Shown here: positions 15,401 through 24,516 of the stretch, one piece after another
Layout: every line of letters begins with the position of its first letter
Numbering within the stretch: position 1 is the stretch's first letter
Assembly: GCA_965661545.1 (NCBI GenBank)
Contig: CBFIEF010000009.1
Location: forward strand, 1-64,000
DNA: 64,000 bases
Direction of reading: 5' to 3'
Source: UBA7985 sp965661545
Lineage (GTDB): Bacteria; Pseudomonadota; Alphaproteobacteria; UBA7985
Program-made: the position numbers and the translations under genes
The notes under the pieces: model-generated
The model's input: the letters and a program-made list of their open reading frames with translations, nothing else
The model's database searches: none
Told to the model about the DNA's origin: nothing

Positions 15401-16084
15401 ATGGGGTTTTATGAACGGAACACGGCTGAATTGATGGAGACCCCTATGAAGGATAAGCAAGCCGAAGAGTTGCTGCGTCGCGCTTATGAGCTGGATGGCG
15501 CCAACATCGATGAAACGAAGGCCCTGTACCGAGATTGGGCGGAGACCTACGACGGTACAATGATCGACGGATTGGGCTATGTTTCGCCCATGAAAATCGC
15601 CGGGCTGACTGCTGAGCTGGTATTAGACCGCGATGCTCGGATCCTCGATGTGGGGTGCGGAACCGGGTTGCTGGCGGCGTTTTTGGTTGAGGAGGGGTTT
15701 AGCCATATTGATGGTTTGGATTACTCCGCAGAAATGCTGGACGTCGCCAAGCGAAAGGGTCGGATACGCGAGCGGTTCGAAAAAGATTTGAACCAGCCGC
15801 TGGACATGGGGGAAGCGCAGTTTGATGCGCTGGTCTCAACCGGCACATTCACCCACGGCCATGTTGGTGGTGAGTGCCTTGGCGCTCTGATTGCGCTGTT
15901 GCGGGCCGGTGGCGTGCTGATTTGTACTGTGCATCAGGATGTTTGGGATCAAGGGCAGTTTGGCGCGGTTTTGGAGGGCTTAATGGCCGACGGCATCGCG
16001 GAGATTGTTTCGTGCGACCCGGATCGATTGTTCGAAAGCGATCTAAGGCCTACCGGTTGGTATTTGGTGGTCCGTCGCTCCTAA
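15401..16084 (+). CDS. Class I SAM-dependent methyltransferase
   Basis: A 227-residue Rossmann-fold methyltransferase. The SAM-binding motif I is ILDVGCGTGLLAAFL near residue 83, preceded by YRDWAETYDGTM, a start typical of UbiE/Methyltransf_11-like and WBSCR27-like proteins. Motif II is GLDYSAEMLDVA. The substrate is not evident. ATG at 15401 is preferred because GGAG lies 4 nt upstream (15393-15396); a TTG at 15377 would give 235 residues. The 3' end overlaps the convergent P450 gene by 4 bp. Confidence 0.72.
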   Translation: MGFYERNTAELMETPMKDKQAEELLRRAYELDGANIDETKALYRDWAETYDGTMIDGLGYVSPMKIAGLTAELVLDRDARILDVGCGTGLLAAFLVEEGFSHIDGLDYSAEMLDVAKRKGRIRERFEKDLNQPLDMGEAQFDALVSTGTFTHGHVGGECLGALIALLRAGGVLICTVHQDVWDQGQFGAVLEGLMADGIAEIVSCDPDRLFESDLRPTGWYLVVRRS

Positions 16085-17313
16085 GCAGACCGCATCCGCA
16101 ACCACTTGAAGTTACGCCGTCCCATGGTGTTCTTGAAGACGTACCAAGGCTCCTTGCCGCCCTCGTCAGCCTGAAAATCTGGCCAGCGGTCGAGCAGTGC
16201 TTCCAGCGCCGCCTGCGCCTCGATCCGCACCAGTGGACGGCCCAAGCAATTGTGAATGCCGGACCCAAAAGCCATGTGCTGCACGGCGTTACTGCGCTGG
16301 AGGTCAAAGGTCCAAGGATCGGTGAAGACAGCCTCGTCGGTATTGGCGGCGAGCAGGGATGGGAAAATCATATCGCCAGCTTTGAGCGCTACGCCGCCAA
16401 ATTCCTGATCACAGGCCGAAAGCCGAGGCTTGGTCGTCGTCAGCGGGCAGAACCAGCGCAGCATTTCTTCGACAAAACCTAGAATGTCGTCTGGGTTTGC
16501 AAGCAAGTGTTCTTTCATCTCTGGATGCTTGAGCAAGTACCACAATGCGCCATTGAGCAGGTGCGTGGTGGTCTCACCGCCTGCGATGATCAGGGTGAAG
16601 ACGATGGCCTTCATCTCGTTCGATGACAGGCGGTCGTTGCCTTCTTGCAAGTTCACCAGTTCGGCAATGAGGCCTTCTGCGTCAGAATTGACCAGCGTCT
16701 CGGACCACGCTTCAATCCCTTTGGACGCCTTACCCACGCTGCCCAACATTCGGAAGATGCCCCACGGGGTAACTTCCAACTGGCGCAGCGGTTTCATCCA
16801 GTCGAGGAATCGCTCCTGCATATGCGGGGGGAAGCCGAGAAGAACGCTGATCACGCGCATGGGCATCAGCGTGGAGAACCCCGCCAGATAGTCCACACTC
16901 CCATTTTGCTGTGCGATCGACCGCATGCCGTCAACCAGCTCGATGGAGTAGTCGTGGGAGGCGTCTGCTAGCTCCGTGACCGAGCGCTTGGCGAAGGCTT
17001 TGTCCACGAAACCGCGCAGGCGCCGGTGGTCTGGCTCGTCTTTTTGGATAAATCCATCCATGAGGTAACGGACACTGGGTGGCAGCGGGAAGGGAAAGGG
17101 CGAGCCTGATTTTCCGGCGTTCTTGGGCTCAGACACAAATCGGTCGCGCTGGGTCAGTAATTCGGCGGTGGCTTGATGGGTGGTGGTTACGTGAATTTTG
17201 CCCATCAGCGGCATTTTCATTGGGACAACAGGGCCAAGGGCGCGGAGGGCTTCGATGCCTGCGCGCGGGTGCTCAGTGTCGATGTCTTTGGCAAAGTTCA
17301 GCAGTTTGGCCAT
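16081..17313 (-). CDS. Cytochrome P450
   Basis: A 410-residue soluble bacterial P450. The I-helix oxygen-activation motif is AGGETT near residue 250, the K-helix ExxR is EEMLR near 290 and the haem-binding loop is FGSGIHNCLG with the thiolate ligand Cys356. It has no membrane anchor, so it relies on separate ferredoxin and reductase proteins, neither of which is adjacent. The substrate is unknown. It is 38 bp upstream of nothing but the DMT exporter gene start side, with both genes on the minus strand, so co-transcription with the exporter (17352-18326) is possible. Confidence 0.88.
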   Translation of the reverse strand: MAKLLNFAKDIDTEHPRAGIEALRALGPVVPMKMPLMGKIHVTTTHQATAELLTQRDRFVSEPKNAGKSGSPFPFPLPPSVRYLMDGFIQKDEPDHRRLRGFVDKAFAKRSVTELADASHDYSIELVDGMRSIAQQNGSVDYLAGFSTLMPMRVISVLLGFPPHMQERFLDWMKPLRQLEVTPWGIFRMLGSVGKASKGIEAWSETLVNSDAEGLIAELVNLQEGNDRLSSNEMKAIVFTLIIAGGETTTHLLNGALWYLLKHPEMKEHLLANPDDILGFVEEMLRWFCPLTTTKPRLSACDQEFGGVALKAGDMIFPSLLAANTDEAVFTDPWTFDLQRSNAVQHMAFGSGIHNCLGRPLVRIEAQAALEALLDRWPDFQADEGGKEPWYVFKNTMGRRNFKWLRMRSA

Positions 17314-17351
17314 AGCTTTAGTCTTCCTGTGATGCCCCGTCCGGAAAGTGC

Positions 17352-18326
17352 TTAGGGTGCTGGCTTGGCCGCGGCTTGTCTAGCGTCTTCGCGGGCGCGG
17401 ACGCGCTCTCGAACGATTATGAACAAGCCGCTGAACACGATTACAGCGCCGCCCGCCAAGGTGAATACATCCGGAACTTCGCCGAAATAGACGAAACCGT
17501 TGAAAAACGCGAAAACCAGCAGCAGGTAGTTCAGCGGCTGGATGGCGCTGGCCTGGGTGAACATCAGCGCAAGGATCAGGGCGCCGTGGCCTAATATCGC
17601 GGTGCAACACAGCAGCCCCAACTGCCAAATCTGCTGGTCCACGGGCGTCTGCCACTGGACCAAGCCAAGCGGCAAAATGGCCAGCCAGCCGAACAAGCCC
17701 AAATAGACCATCGAAGTCTGAAAGCTGTCACCGCTGCGTCCGGCGATGCGGGTGAGCAAGTTATACAGCGCATACATCAGTGCAGCGACCAGCGGGAAGA
17801 TGATGAACGCGCTGAATGTCGAAAAGCCGGGCCGGATGATGATCAGCGCGCCGAGAAAGCCCAGCGCAACAGAAGACCAGCGCCATACCCCCACGCGCTC
17901 GCCCAAAACCGGCATAGCCAAGGCTGTGATGATGAGCGGGAACACGGCAAACAGGGCGTGCTGCAGGCCCAAATCCAGATAGCGCACTCCAAAGGAGAAA
18001 ACGAAGATCTCAGCCACCAAAATCAGACCGCGCAGAATGTGCATCAGTGTCACGTTGCTGCGGAAGCTGCGCACGATGCCGCGGCGGCCCGGTGGTCCGG
18101 TGAAAGCGGCCAGCGCGAAGGCAAATAGTGTAAAGGCTGTGTAGCGGGTGAGCAGGACGGTGGAGATCGGTAGGTCGTCGATCAGCTGCTTGGTTAGCGC
18201 GTCCTGACTGCTGAAGCTGAACATTGCTAAAATAGCCAAACCGAAACCCAGTAGTGGGCGATTGATCGGGGCGGTTAATGCGCTTGGCTTGGTGGCAGGT
18301 TTGCTCAAGGATTGATCAGCTATCAT
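17352..18326 (-). CDS. DMT-superfamily (EamA) transporter
   Basis: A 324-residue inner-membrane protein with about ten hydrophobic segments in two EamA repeats, starting after a roughly 25-residue polar N terminus. The pattern FSSQDALTKQLIDDLPI near residue 42 is typical of RhaT/EamA exporters of small metabolites. The C terminus is basic and alanine-rich. The gene precedes the P450 gene in the same direction by 38 bp, so the two may share a transcript. Substrate unknown. Confidence 0.78.
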   Translation of the reverse strand: MIADQSLSKPATKPSALTAPINRPLLGFGLAILAMFSFSSQDALTKQLIDDLPISTVLLTRYTAFTLFAFALAAFTGPPGRRGIVRSFRSNVTLMHILRGLILVAEIFVFSFGVRYLDLGLQHALFAVFPLIITALAMPVLGERVGVWRWSSVALGFLGALIIIRPGFSTFSAFIIFPLVAALMYALYNLLTRIAGRSGDSFQTSMVYLGLFGWLAILPLGLVQWQTPVDQQIWQLGLLCCTAILGHGALILALMFTQASAIQPLNYLLLVFAFFNGFVYFGEVPDVFTLAGGAVIVFSGLFIIVRERVRAREDARQAAAKPAP

Positions 18327-18430
18327 TTCAAAAGGTCAGGAGAGGCCACAGTAGGGAAGAGCGATAAGCGCACCTTTCCATTCGCGCCACTGGTCATGGC
18401 GCTCTCGGGCAGCAGCGGCGGGAAGCGGTC

Positions 18431-19654
18431 TTAGGGCGCGGTTTCTGCATGAATGATCCCGGCCTTCTGATCGCGCTTGTCGAGCAGCAGGCTAAACACC
18501 GATGGAATCAGGCTCAGCAAGGTTGCGCCGAGAAGCAGCCAAATGAAGAACAGCGGTGAGGGATTTTCGTTCAGCAGGAAACTCATCAACGCCGACGCGC
18601 TGGCCCCAATCCAATAGACCAACGCCCCGCTCAAACCGGCGGCGGATCCTGCGAGCTGCGGGTTGACGGAGACGACGCCCGCGTTCGCGGGCTGAACGGA
18701 GAAGCCATTGGCAGCGCCGAGTAAAATCAGCGGTGCGATAATGAACACCGGACTGGTAAAGCCGCTGTAGTAAAGAGTGAGAGAACCCACAGCCCCCGAT
18801 ACGCCCACCAGTCGTCCGAAGAGCATAAGGGAGGAATCCCATACGTGCGCAGTCACCTGCCGGGTAATGGCATTGGCCCCGATGTAGCCAAGCGTGAGCG
18901 TTCCCAGCACCATCCCAATCTGGGTTGGGCTTAGCAGAAACTCTGCTTTCCCGATCAGAGGCATTCCCGCCAAAAACGCAAAGAACGTTGAAACGCCCAG
19001 GCAAAGCGTGCCGGCATAAGCCCAATAGCGCGGTGACATGATGATCGAAGGGTAGTCCCGAATTTGGGAAAAGAAGGTGGTAGACTTGTTCAAGTTGGTC
19101 TCTTCAAGGTCAAACCACACCAAGGCGAATGTGAAGATACCGGCAAAGGCTTGGAACCAAAAAACCGCGCGCCAGCCGAACATATCGGCAAGAAATCCGC
19201 CTGCAGTTGGACCAATCAAAGGCGCAAGCCCCATGACCATTGCGACCGAGGCCAGACGGCGGGTCGTGTTGGCGCGGTCCACGCATGTATCGCGGACAAC
19301 AGCCTGAGAAATCACGGCACTGCCAACCACGACTGCTTGCGCGATGCGAGCTGCGTACAAAACCGCTAAGTTGGGGGTCAGAGCGCAGACGATGGACGCA
19401 ACGACAAATACGGATATGCCAAACAACGCAACCGGACGCCGACCAAAACGGTCCGAGAAAGGGCCGGCCAGCAAGGTTAGGAAGCCGGTAATGATCAAGT
19501 AGCCACTGAACAGAAAGCTGATGTTGGCGTAGGAAACCCCAAAGGCGTCCGCCATCTCACCAAAAGCGGGAACAATCATATTCAGCGACAGCACGCCAAC
19601 GGCGGCCATCATCGTGATGGTGATCAGCTTCGGTGGGCGGGGTGTCGTGGTCAT
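18431..19654 (-). CDS. MFS transporter, Bcr/CflA subfamily
   Basis: A 407-residue major facilitator protein with about twelve membrane spans. The signature loop between spans 2 and 3 is GPFSDRFGRRPVALFG near residue 65, and motif C-like GPTAGGFLADMFGWR lies near 150. These place it with the drug:H+ antiporters of the Bcr/CflA group. The ATG at 19654 is followed by MTTTPRPPKLI. It lies divergent from betC with a 284-bp gap in which no clear regulatory motif was found. Substrate unknown. Confidence 0.8.
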   Translation of the reverse strand: MTTTPRPPKLITITMMAAVGVLSLNMIVPAFGEMADAFGVSYANISFLFSGYLIITGFLTLLAGPFSDRFGRRPVALFGISVFVVASIVCALTPNLAVLYAARIAQAVVVGSAVISQAVVRDTCVDRANTTRRLASVAMVMGLAPLIGPTAGGFLADMFGWRAVFWFQAFAGIFTFALVWFDLEETNLNKSTTFFSQIRDYPSIIMSPRYWAYAGTLCLGVSTFFAFLAGMPLIGKAEFLLSPTQIGMVLGTLTLGYIGANAITRQVTAHVWDSSLMLFGRLVGVSGAVGSLTLYYSGFTSPVFIIAPLILLGAANGFSVQPANAGVVSVNPQLAGSAAGLSGALVYWIGASASALMSFLLNENPSPLFFIWLLLGATLLSLIPSVFSLLLDKRDQKAGIIHAETAP

Positions 19655-19938
19655 ATAGGCTGTCGGTCCCGTTTTGAGCGCCGAGCAATTGGGACGCCAC
19701 GGTTAACATGGTAACGAAAATGCAAAAGGGTAAGGCTGCTTTTATCGCTTGGGTGCCGCGCTGTTGCGGACAGGGAGCGCAATCTGGCTGAGTTAAGACA
19801 AGAGCAGCGGACCGTGCGCGTCTCCTTTTGCCCTCGTGTCGCAACTCGACTACGTGGCGTCCTAGAAAGGGACGCGGTGTCCGACCAATCCGGTGCACAC
19901 CCTGTTGAGATTTCAGCGAAACCTGGGAGCGTGCGGGC

Positions 19939-21456
19939 GTGGCAAAGAACATTTTGGTAATCATGGTCGATCAACTCAATGGAAAACTGTTTCCCGATGG
20001 TCCAGCGCCTTGGTTGCACACCCCAAATCTGCGCGCCTTAGCCCAGCGCTCGACACGGTTCCAAAACGCCTACACCGCCAGCCCTTTGTGCGCGCCGGGC
20101 AGGGCCAGTTTCATGAGTGGCCTTTTGCCCAGTCGCACCCGAGTTTACGACAACGCCGCTGAGTTTGCTTCTGACATCCCCACCTATGCGCACCACTTGC
20201 GTCGTGCGGGTTATCAGACGTGTCTGTCAGGGAAGATGCACTTTGTTGGCCCTGATCAACTGCATGGGTTCGAGCAGCGCCTGACGACAGACATCTATCC
20301 CGCTGATTTCGGCTGGACTCCAGATTACCGCAAGCCAGGCGAGCGCATTGACTGGTGGTATCACAATATGGGTTCAGTCACGGGCGCTGGGGTGGCTGAA
20401 ATCAGCAATCAGATGGAATTCGATGACGAGGTTGCGTTCCACGGCGTACAGAAGATTTACGATCTGGGTCGCGGCGCTCAAAAGAGCGGAGACGCGCGGC
20501 CTTGGTGCCTGACGGTCAGCTTTACCCACCCGCATGATCCGTACGTCACGCGCAAGAAGTACTGGGATTTGTACGAAGACTGTCCACATCTGGAGCCAGA
20601 AATCGCAGACTTGGGCTATGAGCAGCAAGACCCGCACGCCAAGCGCATCTTCGACGCCAATGACTGGCGCAGCTTTGACATCACACGAGAAGACATCATC
20701 CGCAGCCGCCGCGCGTACTTCGCCAACATCTCCTATTTGGACGACAAGGTTGGTGAGCTGCTTGGTGCGTTGGAAGCAACACAACAGGAAGCGACCATTA
20801 TCTTTGTTAGCGATCACGGCGACATGCTGGGCGAGCGCGGTCTGTGGTTCAAGATGACGTTCTTTGAAGGCTCGGCGCGGGTGCCGTTGATGATTGCAGA
20901 TGTGGATATGCAGCCGGGTCTGGTGAAAACACCAGTTTCAACCATCGACGTGACTGCAACGCTCGGTGAGCTGGCTGGGGCTGATCTGTCTGATCTCTCA
21001 CCGTGGACTGAGGGGCAGTCGCTGGTTCCGCTGGGCCAAGGCGGCGAGCGGGCGGAGCCGGTGGCGATGGAGTACGCTGCGGAAGGCTCTTACGCGCCTT
21101 TGGTGGCACTGCGGGATGCGCGGTACAAGTACGTTCGCTGCACGCTGGACCCCGAGCAATTCTTCGACCTCGACAACGATCCCCATGAGCTGCACAATCT
21201 CGCAGATGATCCAGTGCACCACGACGCCCTGAACCGTCTGCGTGCTCTGGCTGACGAGCGCTGGGATTTGGCGCTGTTCGATGCGCAGGTTCGGGAAAGT
21301 CAGGCGCGGCGTTGGGTGGTCTATGATGCTTTGCGCAACGGCCAGTATTATCCATGGGATTTCCAGCCCCTGCAGCAAGCCAGCGAGCGCTACATGCGCA
21401 ACCATATGGACTTGAATGTTTTGGAAGATAACCAACGCTATCCACGAGGGGAATAA
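19939..21456 (+). CDS. betC: Choline-sulfatase
   Basis: A 505-residue type I sulfatase that hydrolyses choline-O-sulfate to choline and sulfate. The formylglycine site is Cys51 in CAPGRAS, matching CxPxR. Metal and substrate residues are in VDQLNGKLFPD near residue 10, SGKMHFVGPDQLHGFE near residue 97, THPHDPY near 196 and SDHGDMLGERGLW near 292. The C-terminal RWVVYDALRNGQYYPWDFQP is characteristic of BetC. It starts with GTG at 19939. It is followed 6 bp after its stop codon, in the same frame, by a LysR regulator. Release of choline links it to the amine catabolism found elsewhere in the window. Confidence 0.88.
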   Translation: MAKNILVIMVDQLNGKLFPDGPAPWLHTPNLRALAQRSTRFQNAYTASPLCAPGRASFMSGLLPSRTRVYDNAAEFASDIPTYAHHLRRAGYQTCLSGKMHFVGPDQLHGFEQRLTTDIYPADFGWTPDYRKPGERIDWWYHNMGSVTGAGVAEISNQMEFDDEVAFHGVQKIYDLGRGAQKSGDARPWCLTVSFTHPHDPYVTRKKYWDLYEDCPHLEPEIADLGYEQQDPHAKRIFDANDWRSFDITREDIIRSRRAYFANISYLDDKVGELLGALEATQQEATIIFVSDHGDMLGERGLWFKMTFFEGSARVPLMIADVDMQPGLVKTPVSTIDVTATLGELAGADLSDLSPWTEGQSLVPLGQGGERAEPVAMEYAAEGSYAPLVALRDARYKYVRCTLDPEQFFDLDNDPHELHNLADDPVHHDALNRLRALADERWDLALFDAQVRESQARRWVVYDALRNGQYYPWDFQPLQQASERYMRNHMDLNVLEDNQRYPRGE

Positions 21457-21462
21457 CGCGCT

Positions 21463-22344
21463 CTGTCTAAGCTCAGTCTGAAATCAATCGAAGCCTTTGT
21501 TGCGGTCGCTGAAGCCGGTAGTTTCGGCGCAGCGGCTGAAAGGCTGAACACGACCCAGCCCAACATCTCTAACCGTTTAGCGACGTTGGAAGCGCAATTG
21601 GGGTTGAGCTTGTTTGCGCGTGGACCCGGTAAGACATCGCTGACCGCTAAGGGGCGAGAACTGCTGCCTATGGCCCGCGAGACGCTGAACCAGCGAGACG
21701 CGTTCTTGCTGGCTGCTGACGCGCCGGAAGTGCTGGACGGGGTCTTGCGGCTGGGCGTGAGCGAAGTTGTGGCACATTCGTGGCTCAAGCCGTTTATCGC
21801 TGCATTCGCGCAGGCTTTGCCGTCGGTTCGGGTGGAGCTAACTGTGGAGCTGTCGCGCGATTTGCTGGAACGGATGCAGGACGGCGAGTTGGATCTGTGC
21901 TTTCAAACGGAAAGCCGACCCATTCCCGGTTTGGGCTTTCTGGAACTCGACCAGCACGCCTTCGTCTGGGTGGCGAGCGCGGGCAGCCCGCAAAGCGAAA
22001 TGACGGTAAGCGAAGCCTTGGCCCATCACTCTCTGTTTCTACCGGCAAAGGGCACGCAGCCCTATGTCGAGTTTCAAACCTACATCACGCGGTTTGGTTT
22101 GGATGCGCCCTCGCTGGTGCCGTCGTCCAACCTGTCCGTCGCGCAAAACCTTGTTCGCGATGGGTTGGGCTTTGGTCTACTGCCGCTGTGCATGGTGCGC
22201 GCAGACATCGCCGCGAGGCGCTTGCAGGCCATGGAGTACGATTGGCTGCCCGAGCCTTTGCTCAGCAGTGCCCGATTCAGTGAGGAGCGTAAGCCACTGC
22301 TGGTTGAGCGCGCGCTAGAGACGGCGCAAGCGGTGGCTCTATAA
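21463..22344 (+). CDS. LysR-family regulator of choline sulfate use, non-canonical start
   Basis: A LysR regulator of about 293 residues if it starts at CTG 21463. The winged helix is clear from the first residues: IEAFVAVAEAGSFGAAAERL then TQPNISNRLATLEAQLG. Between the betC stop (21454-21456) and TTG 21586 there is no in-frame ATG, GTG or TTG, and starting at 21586 would remove the whole recognition helix. CTG 21463, 11 nt after AGGGG (21447-21451), gives the normal family length. It also lies in the same frame as betC, so stop-codon readthrough is formally possible. The effector domain (residues 90-290) looks intact. It probably senses choline sulfate or choline. Confidence 0.75.
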   Translation: MSKLSLKSIEAFVAVAEAGSFGAAAERLNTTQPNISNRLATLEAQLGLSLFARGPGKTSLTAKGRELLPMARETLNQRDAFLLAADAPEVLDGVLRLGVSEVVAHSWLKPFIAAFAQALPSVRVELTVELSRDLLERMQDGELDLCFQTESRPIPGLGFLELDQHAFVWVASAGSPQSEMTVSEALAHHSLFLPAKGTQPYVEFQTYITRFGLDAPSLVPSSNLSVAQNLVRDGLGFGLLPLCMVRADIAARRLQAMEYDWLPEPLLSSARFSEERKPLLVERALETAQAVAL

Positions 22345-22445
22345 AATTACTGTATAGCGCGGATTAACTCTTATAATTAGCCTCGAAGGCTCCTGCGGGA
22401 GACACTTATCCTCGATTTGGGATAGAACCACAGGAGCGGGTTGGC

Positions 22446-24515
22446 ATGGAAGTTCGGCTAGGCGTCGATATTGGCGGTACGTTTACGGATGTGGTTCTGG
22501 AAAGCCCCAAGGGGCTAACGTCGATTAAGGTGCTGACCACTTACGCGGCGCCAGAGAATGCCATTATCGAAGGCATGAACCGCGTATGCGAGCGCGCTGG
22601 GGTTCCTGCGTCGGCGGTGGAGCAGATCATTCACGGCACCACGCTGGCCACAAACGCGCTGATCGAGCGTCGCGGGGCCAAGACGGCGCTGATCACCACC
22701 CAAGGCTTTCGCGATGTTATCGAAATGCGCACCGAAAGCCGGTTTGAGCAGTACGACCTTGATCTCGTCCTGCCTGATCCCTTGCTTCCGCGCCAGCAGC
22801 GCCTGACGGTTAATGAGCGGATTGATGCCAATGGTGACGTACTGATCCCGCTGGATCGTGCGGAAGTCGAGGCCCTGTGCGATACCATTGAGGTGGCCGG
22901 TTATGAGAGTGTTGCCGTTGGATTGCTGCACTCTTATCTGAATGACCAACACGAGCGGCTGATTGGCGAAGTCTTTGCCGAGCGCTTGCCAAACGTTGCG
23001 CTTTCGCTGTCTTGCGAGGTATCGCCGCAAATGCGCGAGTACGAGCGCTTCAACACCGTAGCGGCGAACGCGTACATCAAGCCGTTGATGAAGTCCTATT
23101 TGGGACGGCTGGCGGGACGCCTGAAAGAACAAGGCGCGGATTGTCCGATCTTCCTGATGCACTCAGGTGGGGGAATTATCTCGCTGGAGAATGCAGCTGA
23201 GTTTCCCGTTCGATTGGTAGAAAGCGGTCCTGCTGGCGGCGCTGTTTTCGCCGCGCACATCGCGGGCCAACACGGATTGGACAAAGTGCTGTCGTTCGAC
23301 ATGGGCGGGACAACGGCCAAGATCTGCCTGATCAAGGATCAAACCCCAAAAACTGCCCGCGTGTTCGAAGTCGCACGCACCTATCGCTTCAAGAAGGGAT
23401 CGGGGATGCCGATCTCAATCCCTGTGATCGACATGGTAGAGATTGGCGCAGGTGGCGGGTCGCTAGCGCATGTGGACGCGTTGAACCAAATCCGGGTTGG
23501 GCCGGAATCTGCTGGCTCGGAGCCTGGTCCGGCCTGCTATGGCCGAGGCGGTGAGCGTCCAGCGGTCACCGATGGCGATTTGCTGCAAGGCAAGCTGGAC
23601 CCCGATAACTTTGCCGGTGGTTCCATTCCCTTGGACAAGGCCGCATCCGAAGCCGCGTTGCTTACCCATATTGGCGGGAAGTTGGATCTGGATGCTATGC
23701 AGGCGGCCTATGGGCTGACCGAAGTGGTCGATGAGAACATGTCCAACGCCGCGCGGGTTCATGCCGTGGAAAACGGGGAAGACCTGAGCGAATACACGAT
23801 GATCGCGTTTGGCGGCGCTGCACCGCTGCATGCCGCGCGCTTGTGTGAGAAGTTGGGCATCGATCGCTGCTTGGTGCCAACGGGCGCAGGGGTAGGCTCG
23901 GCCATCGGGTTCCTAAAAGCGCCCTTTAGCTTTGAGGCCACGCGTTCGGTATTTGTGGAGTTCAAAGCGTTCGAGCCGTCTATCATTGCCAAAACGCTGG
24001 GCGAGCTGCGTGATGAGGCCACAACCTTTGTCCGGTCTTGCGACGCAAACGCGCCGATCGAGGCGGAATACAAGGTCTATATGCGCTATCGCGGGCAGGG
24101 GTGGGAGATCCCCATCAATCTAACTGCCGAGCAAGCTGCCAACCCAGACCGAGCGACCTTCCAAGCCTTGTTTGAGCGCGATTACACTCAGCTGTTCGGG
24201 CGCACTGTTGCCGGGTTGGAGATCGAGGCGACGGTTTGGGCTGTAAACGCAACTACGCCCACGCCGCCAGCAAAGCGTGTCGCGGCAACCATCGCAACTG
24301 ATGACGCCAAGCCACAGAGCGTACGGACTGTGTTTGACGCAGCGCGAGGGGAGCCGGTCGAGGCGCAGGTCATCGAACGAGATGCCTTCACGTCGGGGCA
24401 GCAAGTCGCGGGTCCAGCAATCATTACCGAAGACGAAACCACGATCATCGTTCCCTCTAGCCGTCATGCGAGCGTGCAAGCAGACGGCTGTATCGACCTT
24501 CAGGTGAAAGGCTAA
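22446..24515 (+). CDS. hyuA: Hydantoinase/oxoprolinase family protein, subunit A
   Basis: A 689-residue HyuA protein with the ASKHA-type ATP-binding start VRLGVDIGGTFTDVVL, the central DMGGTTAK motif near residue 287 and the VDMVEIGAGGGSLA stretch near residue 330. Family members are the ATP-dependent N-methylhydantoinase, 5-oxoprolinase and acetone-carboxylase-like enzymes and work with HyuB. It is separated from hyuB by one base. The exact substrate is not decided by sequence; N-methylhydantoin (creatinine route) would fit the methylated-amine theme, but this is inference. An ATG at 22446 follows AGGAGCGGG. Confidence 0.82.
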   Translation: MEVRLGVDIGGTFTDVVLESPKGLTSIKVLTTYAAPENAIIEGMNRVCERAGVPASAVEQIIHGTTLATNALIERRGAKTALITTQGFRDVIEMRTESRFEQYDLDLVLPDPLLPRQQRLTVNERIDANGDVLIPLDRAEVEALCDTIEVAGYESVAVGLLHSYLNDQHERLIGEVFAERLPNVALSLSCEVSPQMREYERFNTVAANAYIKPLMKSYLGRLAGRLKEQGADCPIFLMHSGGGIISLENAAEFPVRLVESGPAGGAVFAAHIAGQHGLDKVLSFDMGGTTAKICLIKDQTPKTARVFEVARTYRFKKGSGMPISIPVIDMVEIGAGGGSLAHVDALNQIRVGPESAGSEPGPACYGRGGERPAVTDGDLLQGKLDPDNFAGGSIPLDKAASEAALLTHIGGKLDLDAMQAAYGLTEVVDENMSNAARVHAVENGEDLSEYTMIAFGGAAPLHAARLCEKLGIDRCLVPTGAGVGSAIGFLKAPFSFEATRSVFVEFKAFEPSIIAKTLGELRDEATTFVRSCDANAPIEAEYKVYMRYRGQGWEIPINLTAEQAANPDRATFQALFERDYTQLFGRTVAGLEIEATVWAVNATTPTPPAKRVAATIATDDAKPQSVRTVFDAARGEPVEAQVIERDAFTSGQQVAGPAIITEDETTIIVPSSRHASVQADGCIDLQVKG

Positions 24516-24516
24516 G

